A DNA stretch of 33,693 bases from an uncultured Oscillibacter sp. (GTDB lineage: Bacteria; Bacillota; Clostridia; Oscillospirales; Oscillospiraceae): assembly GCF_900544955.1 (NCBI RefSeq), contig NZ_UQXD01000025.1, positions 1 to 33,693 of the forward strand, written 5' to 3'. Shown piece after piece: positions 7,495 to 15,235 of this stretch. The notes beneath the pieces were generated by a model. It had not been told where the DNA came from and did not search any database. It saw nothing but the letters and a program-made list of their open reading frames with translations. The stretch's first letter is position 1. The number at the start of each line of letters is the position of its first letter. The position numbers were made by a program, and so were the translations under genes.

Positions 7495-8774
7495 TCCCCG
7501 TCGCCGCTCTCGCCGTCCACCAGCACCCGCACCGTTTTGCCCACATAGGCCGCGTGGAGGGCGGCGGACCGGGCGTTCTGCACCGCCAGCAGCTTGTCGA
7601 ACCACACCTGCTTCTCCTCCCGGGGCACCGGGTCCGGCATCTCCGCCGCCCGGGTGCCGGGGCGGGGGGAGTAGATGAAGGTGAAGAGGGCGTCAAAGCC
7701 CACCTCCTCCACCAGGGACACGGTGTCCATGGCCTCCGCCTCCGTCTCCCCGGGGAAGCCGATGATGACGTCGGAGGTCAGCACCAGATCCGGCATGACG
7801 CCCTTGGCGTAGCGGATCAACTCCAGGTACTGCTCCCGGGTGTAGCGCCGGTTCATCTCCCGCAGCACCCGGTTGTTTCCGGACTGGAAGGGCAGGTGGA
7901 GCTGCTTGGCCACGTGGGCACAGCGGGCCATGGTGTCGAAGAGCTTTTTCGTGGCGTCCTTGGGGTGGCTGGACATGAAGCGGATGCGGTACTCCCCGGG
8001 GATTTGGTCGATGTCCGCCAGCAGGTCCGCGAAGTCGTACCCCGTCCCCAGGTCGTTGCCGTAGGAGTTCACGTTCTGGCCCAGGAGGGTGATGTCCCGG
8101 TACCCCGCCTCCACCAGCTCCCGCACCTCCTCCAGCACCCGCCGGGGCTCCCGGCTGCGCTCCCGGCCCCGGACGTAGGGCACGATGCAGTAGGAGCAGA
8201 AGTTGTTGCACCCGTACATGATGGAGACCCAGGCCTTCACGCCCTTCTCCCGCACCACGGGAAGCCCCTCGGCGATGGTGCCCTCCTCGTCCGCCACGGA
8301 GAAGACCCGCTTCCCCGTGTCGTACACCTGCCACAGAAGCTCCGGAAACCGCCACAGGGCGTGGGGGCCGAACACCAGGTCCACGTGGCGGTAGGACTCC
8401 CGCACCCGCCGGCTCACCCGCTCCTCCTGGGCCATGCAGCCGCACAGGGCCACCACCTGCTCCGGGTTCTCCCGCTTGGTGTGGGTCAGCATCCCCAGGT
8501 TGCCGAAGACCCGCTGCTCCGCGTGCTCCCGGACGGCGCAGGTGTTCAAAATCACCAGGTCCGCCTCCCCGGGCTCCTCCGTAAAGGTGAAGCCGCAGCG
8601 CGCCAGCATGCCCTTGAGCCTCTGGCCGTCGGCCTCGTTCTGCTGGCAGCCGAAGGTGTCCACGCAGGCCGCGGGGTGGGCCTGCCGGGCGGCAAACCGG
8701 GCGGCAATTTTCTCCTCAAACGCCCGCTGGCGGGCCAGGTCCGCCGCCGGGACCTGTACATCTCTGCGTTCCAA
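7362..8774 (-). CDS. miaB: tRNA-2-methylthio-N6-isopentenyladenosine synthase MiaB
   Basis: A radical-SAM methylthiotransferase that adds the methylthio group to isopentenyl-A37 of tRNAs reading UNN codons. Its 470 residues show the N-terminal UPF0004 domain with its three cysteines (DTFGCQQNE, C43; VILNTCAV; ALCGCMAQ), the radical-SAM cluster motif CNNFCSYC, and a C-terminal TRAM domain ending in TDSNTWALYG. The start is TTG with GGAGG nine bases upstream; no ATG or GTG nearby has a better site. It has its own promoter (8813-8841). Its final codons lie opposite the plus-strand small gene at 7120. Confidence 0.96.
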   Translation of the reverse strand: MERRDVQVPAADLARQRAFEEKIAARFAARQAHPAACVDTFGCQQNEADGQRLKGMLARCGFTFTEEPGEADLVILNTCAVREHAEQRVFGNLGMLTHTKRENPEQVVALCGCMAQEERVSRRVRESYRHVDLVFGPHALWRFPELLWQVYDTGKRVFSVADEEGTIAEGLPVVREKGVKAWVSIMYGCNNFCSYCIVPYVRGRERSREPRRVLEEVRELVEAGYRDITLLGQNVNSYGNDLGTGYDFADLLADIDQIPGEYRIRFMSSHPKDATKKLFDTMARCAHVAKQLHLPFQSGNNRVLREMNRRYTREQYLELIRYAKGVMPDLVLTSDVIIGFPGETEAEAMDTVSLVEEVGFDALFTFIYSPRPGTRAAEMPDPVPREEKQVWFDKLLAVQNARSAALHAAYVGKTVRVLVDGESGDGDYPLSARTEGNRLVRLKGDKALIGRFVDAVVTDSNTWALYGREA

Positions 8775-8812
8775 ATTGCGCTTCCTCCGAATGTTGATAC
8801 TTTAACGCAGGT

Positions 8813-8841
8813 ATCATAGCATAAAAGCCGGGAAAGCACAA
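8813..8841 (-). promoter_or_regulatory. miaB promoter
   Basis: Minus-strand TTGTGC and TATGAT separated by exactly 17 bp, ending about 39 bp before the miaB TTG start. It lies just downstream of the terminator of the preceding HPr-like gene, which supports an independent transcription unit. Confidence 0.65.
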
Positions 8842-8875
8842 GACGAAAACGCCGGGGAAGCCCCCCTTCCCCGGC

Positions 8876-8910
8876 AAAAAAAGGGGAGCGGCACCGGTGT
8901 GCCGCTCCCC
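8876..8910 (-). terminator. Rho-independent terminator of the HPr-like gene
   Basis: On the minus strand a perfect 12-bp stem (GGGGAGCGGCAC with GTGCCGCTCCCC) closes a 4-base loop and is followed by seven T residues. It starts 5 bp after the stop codon. A further inverted repeat (GCCGGGGAA/TTCCCCGGC, 8852-8875) lies just beyond the T run and may be a relic or back-up. Confidence 0.93.
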
Positions 8911-8915
8911 CCGCC

Positions 8916-9137
8916 TTATCCCATTTTGGAGACCAATCTGCCGAACTGCTTCGGGTCCACGTCGTCCTCGGCGATGACGTGGGCCTTCTTGCCCACCAGT
9001 GCAAACAATCCCAGCAGAGAACGGGCGTCCAGCATCAGCGTATCGGTGCTCAGCCAGACTTCGTACGGCGTCTCGCAGGCCAAGTGGTTGATCTTCTCCA
9101 CCTGCTCCCTGCTCTTGATCGCGATTTCATGGATCAT
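8916..9137 (-). CDS. HPr-like protein without the catalytic histidine
   Basis: A 73-residue protein with the beta-alpha fold pattern and length of the PTS phosphocarrier HPr. The region matching the HPr regulatory-serine helix is clear: MLDARSLLGLF, with Ser40 where HPr has Ser46. The segment that should carry the phosphorylated histidine reads NHLACETPYEVW, with no GxHARP motif. It therefore cannot act as a normal phosphocarrier; a Crh-like regulatory role through the serine is possible but unproven. Such degenerate HPr proteins are common in Clostridia. The ATG has GAGGAGGT seven bases upstream. It is a single-gene unit with its own promoter and terminator. Confidence 0.8.
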   Translation of the reverse strand: MIHEIAIKSREQVEKINHLACETPYEVWLSTDTLMLDARSLLGLFALVGKKAHVIAEDDVDPKQFGRLVSKMG

Positions 9138-9189
9138 GCTCGTTACCTCCTCACGTTTCCGTTGGGCGCCTTTTCCAGCGCCTACCCAC

Positions 9190-9219
9190 AGTGTAGCAGG
9201 CAGAGCGAGCCGCCGTCAA
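9190..9219 (-). promoter_or_regulatory. Promoter of the HPr-like gene
   Basis: Minus-strand TTGACG and TACACT with an 18-bp spacer, about 53 bp before the ATG. The 5' leader contains a GGCGC/GCGCC-type inverted repeat near 9170-9182. Confidence 0.6.
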
Positions 9220-9245
9220 GGTTCGTTTTTGTTAAATCTGACGGT

Positions 9246-9292
9246 AGTAATCGTTTTTCTACTGTAAGTTTCGCACAAAAGTAATCGTTTTT
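9246..9292. repeat. Pair of 13-bp direct repeats
   Basis: AGTAATCGTTTTT occurs at 9246-9258 and again at 9280-9292, 34 bp apart start to start. They sit in the A+T-rich gap between rluD and the HPr-like gene. They lie 27 bp or more upstream of the HPr-gene -35, so they could be activator sites or UP-like A tracts for that promoter. No function can be assigned from sequence. Confidence 0.6.
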
Positions 9293-9329
9293 TTATGTGA
9301 AAAAGCAAACAATCCGTCGGAAGGGGAAC

Positions 9330-10247
9330 CTACGCCCGGGCGGCCAGCTTCCGCAGTTGGGCGCGAAACTCCTCCGGCAGGGGGCAGTGCAGCTCCACCG
9401 TCTCCCCGGTGCGGGGGTGGACGAACCGCAGCCCCACGGCGTGGAGGCACTGGCCCTGGAGGCCGGGCACCGCCTTTTTGGCGCCGTACACCGTGTCCCC
9501 CAGGATGGGGTGGCCCAGATAGGCCATGTGGACCCGGATCTGGTGGGTGCGGCCGGTCTCCAGCCGGCAGCGGAGGTGGGTACAGCCGGGATAGCGGGCC
9601 AGAACCTCCCAGTGGGTGACGGCGGGGCGGCCGGAGGCGGTCACCGCCATCTTCTTGCGGTCCGCGGTGCTGCGGCCGATGGGGGCGCTGACGGTGCCCC
9701 GGTCCTCCCGGAGGGTGCCGGTCACCAGGCACTCATAGGTCCTTGCCAGGGTGTGGTCCTGGAGCTGGGCCGCCAGGCGCTGGTGGGCGCAGTCGTTCTT
9801 CGCCGCGATGATGAGGCCGGAGGTGTCCCGGTCGATGCGGTGGACGATGCCGGGCCGCAGCGCCCCGCCCACGCCGGAGAGGCTGCCCCGGCAGTGGTGG
9901 AGCAGGGCGTTTACCAGCGTCCCGTCCGGGTGGCCGGGGGCGGGGTGGACCACCAGCCCCTTGGGCTTGTTCACCACGATCACGTCGTCGTCCTCGTACA
10001 CCACATCCAGGGGGATGTCCTGGGGGGCGGCGTCCGCCGCCGCCGGGTCCGGCAGCGCCACCGTCAGGGTCTCCCCCGGGGTCAGACGGTGGTTTTTGGC
10101 CAGGGGCCTTCCCTCCCGGGTGACCCGGCCCTCCTCTAGCAGCCGCGCCGCGGCGGAGCGGGTGACGCCCTCCAGCCGGGCGGCCAGCCAGGCGTCCACC
10201 CGGCTCCCGGCGTCCGCCTCAAGCGCCTGGAGCGTCAGAATCTCCAT
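9330..10247 (-). CDS. RluA/RluD-family 23S rRNA pseudouridine synthase
   Basis: A 305-residue pseudouridine synthase. An N-terminal S4-like RNA-binding domain (residues ~14-65, SRVDAWLAARLEGVTRS) is followed by the catalytic domain with HRIDRDTSGL (catalytic Asp141) and the GRTHQIRVHMAYLGHPILGD block. The RluA/RluD branch modifies uridines in 23S rRNA; which position cannot be read from sequence. The ATG lies inside the end of lspA (29-bp overlap), the common lspA-rluD pairing, so the two are translated from one message. No clear terminator follows; the downstream 80 bp are A/T-rich. Confidence 0.92.
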   Translation of the reverse strand: MEILTLQALEADAGSRVDAWLAARLEGVTRSAAARLLEEGRVTREGRPLAKNHRLTPGETLTVALPDPAAADAAPQDIPLDVVYEDDDVIVVNKPKGLVVHPAPGHPDGTLVNALLHHCRGSLSGVGGALRPGIVHRIDRDTSGLIIAAKNDCAHQRLAAQLQDHTLARTYECLVTGTLREDRGTVSAPIGRSTADRKKMAVTASGRPAVTHWEVLARYPGCTHLRCRLETGRTHQIRVHMAYLGHPILGDTVYGAKKAVPGLQGQCLHAVGLRFVHPRTGETVELHCPLPEEFRAQLRKLAARA

Positions 10248-10722
10248 GTTTCGTTTCCCTCTTGTCGTATTTTTCGTAGAACCACAGGTAGTACACCACC
10301 GCCAGCACCGCGCCGCAGACCACGCACATGTCCGCCACGTTGAACACCGGATAGCTCATGAACTGAAAGTCAAACATGTCCACCACATAGCCCAGGCGGA
10401 CCCGGTCCAAAATGTTGCCCAGGCCCCCGGCGAGGATCAAAAACGCGGCGGACACCCCCAGGGGGTGGCGGACGATGCGCCGGACCAGCACAAACACCAC
10501 CGCCAGGACAATGCAGGTGGTGACGCCCACCAGCAGCCACCGCTGGCCGGAAAAGCTGGACCAGGCGGCGCCGTAGTTGTGGACGGAGCGGAGCTGGAGG
10601 AAGCCCGGCAGCAGGGGCATGGTCTCCCCCAGAGGGAGGTGCAGCGTGACCCAGTGCTTCACCCACTGGTCCAGCCCCAGCAGGGCCAGGGCCACCAGGG
10701 CGCCGATTGTATACAGTATCAT
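10219..10722 (-). CDS. lspA: Lipoprotein signal peptidase LspA
   Basis: A 167-residue membrane aspartic protease that cleaves lipoprotein signal peptides after lipid attachment. Four membrane helices are evident. The catalytic aspartates lie in the two conserved blocks GNILDRVRLGYVVDMF and FNVADMCVV. The short charged tail (YEKYDKRETKHGDSD) overlaps the start of rluD. The ATG is preceded by GAGGAGA at about nine bases. The start lies 14 bp after the stop of the acyltransferase gene, so acyltransferase-lspA-rluD probably form one operon. Confidence 0.96.
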   Translation of the reverse strand: MILYTIGALVALALLGLDQWVKHWVTLHLPLGETMPLLPGFLQLRSVHNYGAAWSSFSGQRWLLVGVTTCIVLAVVFVLVRRIVRHPLGVSAAFLILAGGLGNILDRVRLGYVVDMFDFQFMSYPVFNVADMCVVCGAVLAVVYYLWFYEKYDKRETKHGDSDAPGA

Positions 10723-10736
10723 ACGGGAAGTTCTCC

Positions 10737-11798
10737 TCAAATCAGGTATTTGTTCACCACCGGAATCCGCCGAAGCACCGCGTAGACGGCGCAGCCGCAG
10801 CCCAGGAGCAGCAGCGACAGCAGCGGCACGGTCACGGCGGCGGGGCCCACCAGGGCGGTGAGCCCCAGGCGGGCGAAGGTCTTCAGGAAGAAGACATGAA
10901 CCAGAAAGACGCAGAAGGACGCCCGGGAGACCACCTCCGCCGCCCGTCCCACCGCCTGGGAAATCCGGGCGGTCATGCACAGGCCGTAGATCCCCACGGC
11001 CTCCAGGCACATGCCCACGCCCATCCCCTCCAGGAAGTGGGTGTTCAGCCCGCCGTCCGCCAGGGAGGCAACCCAGCTCCCGCAAAAGCCCGTCAAAAAT
11101 CCGGCGGCGGCCAGCAATGCCCAGGGCCAGCGGCGGGAGGAGGCGTGGTAGGCCGTCAGGTAGCGGCCCAGGAGGGTGTAGCCGATGGCGGCGTAGGTCA
11201 TGTTCATCAGCCACTGCCGGGGGATGCCCACCAGCAGCGTGAAGGGCCAAAAGGTCTGCACGGTGGGGTAGAGAATGCCCAGGAGGAACCACAGCCCCAG
11301 GAGGTACTCCAGCTGCCGCCGGTCCGCCCGGGCCGCCACAAGCTGGGTGATGGGCAAAAAGGCGTACACCAGCAGCATGATGTGCAGGTAGTACAAATGC
11401 TCCTCATGGCGGAACAGCACCACCTCCTTCCCCGCCTGCACCAGCGCAGCCCCCGACGGCCACCCGTAGGAAAAAAGGCCGAACAGCTTGTAGCACGCCG
11501 CCCAGAACAGCAGCGCGATCAGCAGCCGGGGAAAGTTTTTGGTGTACAGCTTTTTCAGGGTCATCTCCCTGTCCGGGTGCAGCAGCAGCGCTCCGCTGGC
11601 CATCAGGAACAGCGACACGCTGATGTGGGAGGCCGCCGCCCAGAAGAGGGCCCACAGCCAGGCCGGTGTGCCCACGCCGCCTGCGCCGAAGGCGGGGACG
11701 GCCACATGGCTGATAAGCACGTCGCAGATGGCCACGGTCTTGACCAGATCCACGGCGTGGTCCCGGGTGTGTGCGGTGAAAACGGTAGAACGCTCCAT
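10737..11798 (-). CDS. Acyltransferase-3 family membrane protein
   Basis: About 353 residues with some ten membrane helices. The N-terminal pattern AVDLVKTVAICDVLISHVA carries the histidine conserved in OafA/WecH-type acyltransferases. Family members move acetyl or succinyl groups onto surface sugars or lipids; the acceptor here is unknown. I start at the ATG behind AAAGGAC. The open frame extends 35 codons further upstream, but those codons overlap the promoter and a hairpin. It is probably the first gene of the unit with lspA and rluD. Confidence 0.82.
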   Translation of the reverse strand: MERSTVFTAHTRDHAVDLVKTVAICDVLISHVAVPAFGAGGVGTPAWLWALFWAAASHISVSLFLMASGALLLHPDREMTLKKLYTKNFPRLLIALLFWAACYKLFGLFSYGWPSGAALVQAGKEVVLFRHEEHLYYLHIMLLVYAFLPITQLVAARADRRQLEYLLGLWFLLGILYPTVQTFWPFTLLVGIPRQWLMNMTYAAIGYTLLGRYLTAYHASSRRWPWALLAAAGFLTGFCGSWVASLADGGLNTHFLEGMGVGMCLEAVGIYGLCMTARISQAVGRAAEVVSRASFCVFLVHVFFLKTFARLGLTALVGPAAVTVPLLSLLLLGCGCAVYAVLRRIPVVNKYLI

Positions 11799-11837
11799 GG
11801 AACGCCGTCCTTTCTTCGCTCTCCGCCCGAAAGCGGG

Positions 11838-11893
11838 AGGAGCGGGGCTGTCCGCCCCGCTCCTAGTGTAATGGATTCCCCCACAAGATGCAA
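11838..11893 (-). promoter_or_regulatory. Promoter and leader hairpin of the acyltransferase operon
   Basis: Minus strand: TTGCAT (11893-11888), 17-bp spacer, TACACT (11870-11865), starting 7 bp after the ileS stop codon. Immediately downstream is an 11-bp inverted repeat, AGGAGCGGGGC / GCCCCGCTCCT, with a 5-base loop (11838-11864). It has no T run. It could terminate ileS read-through weakly, or form a structure at the very 5' end of the new transcript. Confidence 0.6.
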
Positions 11894-11899
11894 CCAGAA

Positions 11900-14713
11900 T
11901 CAAAACTGCGGCAGCTTCGCCACCACGGCGGCGCAGCGGGGGCAGAGGGTGGGATGGTCCGCATCCTCCCCCACCCGGGTGGAGTGCATCCAGCAGCGCT
12001 CACACTTGGCGCCCTTGGCCTCGCTGACCTCCACGGTCAGCCCCGGGTAGGCGGTGCCCGTGCCGGTGACGGAGCCCGCCTCCGGCGCGGCGCCGGACAC
12101 CTGGCAGTCCGAGACGATGAACAGCTCCGCCAGATTCAGCCCCATCACCTGCACCAGGGCGGAGGCGGAGGCGTCGTCCCCGGCGTGAAGGGCCACATGG
12201 GCCTCCAGGGCCTTGCCGATCTTCTTCTCCGCCCGGGCGGCCTCCAGCACGGCGTTCACGTCCCGGCGCAGGTTCTCCACCACGGCCCACTTCTCCATGG
12301 CCGCCTCATCCAGGGCGTAGTCCGTGAAGGGGTGGTTCATCTCGTTGAACACCACGTTGCGCCCGTCGTCCCCGGCCCGGTGGGGCATGGCCAGCCAGAT
12401 CTCGTCGCAGGTGAAGGGCAGGATGGGGGCCATGAGCTTGGTTATGGTGTCCAGAATCAGGAACAGGGCGGTCTGGGCGCTGCGGCGCTTGGCACCGTCT
12501 CGCTCCTCGCAGTACAGCCGGTCCTTGATGATGTCCAGGTAGAAGTTGGACAGCTCCACCACGCAGAAGTCGTTGACGGCGTGAGTCACGGCGTTGAAGG
12601 CGTAGTCGTCGTAGGCCTGGCCGCACTTCTCCATGAGGGCATTCAGCGCCGTCACCGCCCAGCGGTCCAGCTCCTCCATCTGCTGGGGGGGCACCAGGTC
12701 GTCGGCGTTGAAGCCGTCCAGATTGCCCAGGCAGTACCGGGCGGTGTTGCGGAACTTCAGGTAGTTCTGGGAGAGCTGCTTGAAAATCTCGTCGGAGCAG
12801 CGCATGTCGGCGTGGTAGTCGGCGCTGGCGGCCCACAGCCGCAGCAGATCCGCGCCGTACTTGTTGAAGATCTCATAGGGGTCCATGCCGTTGCCCAGGG
12901 ACTTGTGCATGGCCTTGCCCTCGCCGTCCACGGTCCAGCCGTGGGTGATGCACTCCCGGAAGGGCGCCCCCTGGCCCAGGGTGCCCACGGCGGTGAGCAG
13001 ACTGGACTGGAACCAGCCGCGGTACTGGTCCAAGCCCTCCATATACACGTCGGCGGGCCAGAAGCCCTGGTCCCGCTTCATGGAGGCGAAGTGGGTGGAG
13101 CCGGAGTCAAACCAGCCGTCCAGGGTGTCCTCCTCCTTCTCAAAGCCGGCGGCGCCGCCGCAGTGGGGGCAGGTGAAGCCCTGGGGCAGAATCTCCTCCG
13201 CCTCCCGGGCAAACCAGGCGTTGGAGCCCTCCTTCTCAAAGAGGGCGGAGATGGCGGCGATGGTCTCGTCGGTGCACACGGGCTTGCCGCAGGACTTGCA
13301 GTACACCACGGGGATGGGCAGGCCCCATCTGCGCTGGCGGGAGATGCACCAGTCGCTGCGCTCCCGGATCATGGACTTCATCCGCTCGATGCCCCAGGCG
13401 GGGACCCAGCGCACGTCGTCGCAGGCGGCCACCGCCTCCTCCTTGAAGGCGTCCACGGAGCAGAACCACTGGGGTGTGGCCCGGAAGATGATGGGCCCCT
13501 TGCAGCGCCAGCAGTGGGGGTAGCTGTGCACGATGTCCTCCTGGGCGAAGAGGGCGCCGCTCTCCTTCATGTCCGCCAGGATGACGGGGTTGGAGGCCTC
13601 GGTGGAGAGGCCGGCGTACTTGCCGGCGTAGTCGGTGTGGCGGCCCTGGTCGTCCACCGGCACCACCATGTCCATGCCGTAGCGGCGGCAGGTCTGGTAG
13701 TCGTCGGCGCCGAAGCCCGGGGCGGTGTGGACGCAGCCGGTGCCGGAGTCCATGGTCACGTAGTCCGCGTTCACCAGGCGGGAGGTCTTGGGCAGGAAGG
13801 GGTGGTCCGCCAGCATGTTCTCGAAGAAGGCGCCGGGGTGGGTCTCCAGCACCTCGTAGCGGTCAAAGCCGCCGATGCCCATGACCTTCTCCACCAGGGC
13901 CTCGGCCATGACGTAGACCTCCCCGCCGGGGGCCTTCACCAGGGCGTAGGACTCCTGGGGGTGGAGGGCGATGGCCAGGTTGCCCGGCAGCGTCCAGATG
14001 GTGGTGGTCCAGATCACGAAGAAGAACTTCTCCTTGTCGTAGGCGGAGAGCTTCCCCAGGTCGTCGCGAAGGGGGAACTTCACGTAGACGGTGGTGCAGG
14101 GGTCGTCCTGGTACTCGATCTCCGCCTCCGCCAGGGCGGTCTCGTCCCGGGGGCACCAGTACACGGGCTTGAGGCCCTTGTAGATATAGCCCTTCTGGTA
14201 CATGGCGCCGAAGACCTTGACCTCCTCCGCCTCAAAGGTGGGGTGCATGGTGGCGTAGGGGTGCTCCCAGTCGCCCAGGACGCCCATCCGCTGGAAGCCC
14301 TCGCTCTGGACGTCCATATAGTGCTGGGCGAACTCCTGGCAGGCGGAGCGGAAGTCCGGCACGGACATGGACTTGCGGTTGAGCTTGTTCTGCTTGATGA
14401 TGGCGGACTCGATGGGCATGCCGTGGTTGTCCCAGCCGGGGATATAGGGGGTGTACCGGCCCCGCATGGCGTAGGAGCGGGTGATGAAGTCCTTGATGGA
14501 TTTGTTCAGGGCGTGGCCCATGTGCAGCGCACCGTTGGAGAACGGAGGGCCGTCGTGGAGGTTGAAGCGGGGCTTGCCCTCGTTCTTCTTCAGCATCTCG
14601 TGGTAGACGTCCAGCTTCTCCCAGCGCGCCAGCATCTCCGGCTCCCGCTTGGGCAGGCCCGCCCGCATGGGGAAGTCGGTCTTCGGCAGATTGATGGTCT
14701 TGTTGTAATCCAT
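11900..14713 (-). CDS. ileS: Isoleucyl-tRNA synthetase
   Basis: A 937-residue class I synthetase charging tRNA-Ile. Visible parts: the HIGH block as GALHMGH (residues 61-67); the editing (CP1) domain with GTGCVHTAPGFGADDY; the KMSKS loop near residue 600 reading AMHKS within GEGKAMHKSLGN; the anticodon-binding domain; and a C-terminal zinc ribbon CERCW...CPRC. Length and zinc ribbon match the bacterial IleS type. The chosen ATG has AAGGAGA ten bases upstream; the frame's earlier ATG lies inside the T-box leader. Expression should respond to uncharged tRNA-Ile through that leader. Confidence 0.97.
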   Translation of the reverse strand: MDYNKTINLPKTDFPMRAGLPKREPEMLARWEKLDVYHEMLKKNEGKPRFNLHDGPPFSNGALHMGHALNKSIKDFITRSYAMRGRYTPYIPGWDNHGMPIESAIIKQNKLNRKSMSVPDFRSACQEFAQHYMDVQSEGFQRMGVLGDWEHPYATMHPTFEAEEVKVFGAMYQKGYIYKGLKPVYWCPRDETALAEAEIEYQDDPCTTVYVKFPLRDDLGKLSAYDKEKFFFVIWTTTIWTLPGNLAIALHPQESYALVKAPGGEVYVMAEALVEKVMGIGGFDRYEVLETHPGAFFENMLADHPFLPKTSRLVNADYVTMDSGTGCVHTAPGFGADDYQTCRRYGMDMVVPVDDQGRHTDYAGKYAGLSTEASNPVILADMKESGALFAQEDIVHSYPHCWRCKGPIIFRATPQWFCSVDAFKEEAVAACDDVRWVPAWGIERMKSMIRERSDWCISRQRRWGLPIPVVYCKSCGKPVCTDETIAAISALFEKEGSNAWFAREAEEILPQGFTCPHCGGAAGFEKEEDTLDGWFDSGSTHFASMKRDQGFWPADVYMEGLDQYRGWFQSSLLTAVGTLGQGAPFRECITHGWTVDGEGKAMHKSLGNGMDPYEIFNKYGADLLRLWAASADYHADMRCSDEIFKQLSQNYLKFRNTARYCLGNLDGFNADDLVPPQQMEELDRWAVTALNALMEKCGQAYDDYAFNAVTHAVNDFCVVELSNFYLDIIKDRLYCEERDGAKRRSAQTALFLILDTITKLMAPILPFTCDEIWLAMPHRAGDDGRNVVFNEMNHPFTDYALDEAAMEKWAVVENLRRDVNAVLEAARAEKKIGKALEAHVALHAGDDASASALVQVMGLNLAELFIVSDCQVSGAAPEAGSVTGTGTAYPGLTVEVSEAKGAKCERCWMHSTRVGEDADHPTLCPRCAAVVAKLPQF

Positions 14714-14755
14714 ATCCGCGGTTTCTCCTTTATTACAGTAATCAATTCCTGGCAA

Positions 14756-15036
14756 AAATAAAAAGCACCCTGTCTCCGAAGAGACAAAGTGCCAGAAAAC
14801 ACTCTGCGGTACCACTCTTGGTTGCCCCTCCCTCGCGGGAGGCGGCCGCTCACAGCCTGCGTTCACAGGCCGACGGAGTAACGCCCGTCACACGTCCACG
14901 CTTACTCGCGTCGTCTTTCAGCAGGAGGCTCCAAGGTGATTTTCCCCCTCTGCGCCCGTCCGCCTCTCACCAACCGGCGGCTCTCTTTGCGGGGATCAAA
15001 GGGATACTCGTCCTTATCGACGCCAAAATGTTCAAT
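14756..15036 (-). promoter_or_regulatory. T-box leader of ileS, isoleucine specifier
   Basis: All major T-box parts are on the minus strand. Stem I begins near 15030 with GGACGAGTA; the conserved AGAGAGCCGCCGGTTGGTG block follows. The specifier loop reads GGGGAAAATCACC, with ATC (Ile) at 14940-14938. The 14-nt T-box AAGAGTGGTACCGC lies at 14819-14806. The terminator is a 12-bp stem with a TTCG loop (14792-14765), followed by TTTTTATTTTT. Uncharged tRNA-Ile pairs with specifier and T-box and favours the antiterminator, allowing ileS transcription. Confidence 0.95.
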
Positions 15037-15045
15037 TACCGAATT

Positions 15046-15073
15046 ATAATATCACGTTTTGGCGGTTTGTCAA
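15046..15073 (-). promoter_or_regulatory. ileS / T-box promoter
   Basis: Minus-strand TTGACA followed by TATTAT at 16 bp, or by TATAAT at 19 bp in the overlapping run TATTATAAT. The predicted start is just before stem I of the T-box. The stretch from here to the terminator at 15199 shows nothing else. Confidence 0.75.
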
Positions 15074-15198
15074 CAGGAGAATTGTGTGATTTCCGGGGCT
15101 GACCGCCTGCCGGGCAAAGACGGGGGAATCCGCGCACGGCGCGGGGACAAGGGATTCTACCCCTCGGGGCGGAAATCAATTCCCCCTGCCCGAAGGGC

Positions 15199-15231
15199 AA
15201 AAAAAGGACCGGCCCTTTCGCCGGCCGGCCC
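15199..15231 (-). terminator. Rho-independent terminator after the 56-residue ORF
   Basis: Minus-strand GGGCCGGCC pairs with GGCCGGTCC (one G-U pair) around an 8-base loop, followed by seven T residues. It starts 5 bp after the stop codon of the small gene, which supports that gene being real. Confidence 0.88.
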
Positions 15232-15235
15232 TCGC

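Noticed and set aside
7104..8819. 571-codon plus-strand frame over miaB
   Set aside because: Different frame from the small gene at 7120, and nearly all of it is antisense to miaB.
8851..8882. Plus-strand terminator GCCGGGGAA/TTCCCCGGC
   Set aside because: It is followed by A residues, not T residues, on the plus strand, and no plus-strand gene ends there.
11888..14761. 957-codon plus-strand frame opposite ileS
   Set aside because: Shadow of ileS; no translation signal or family likeness.
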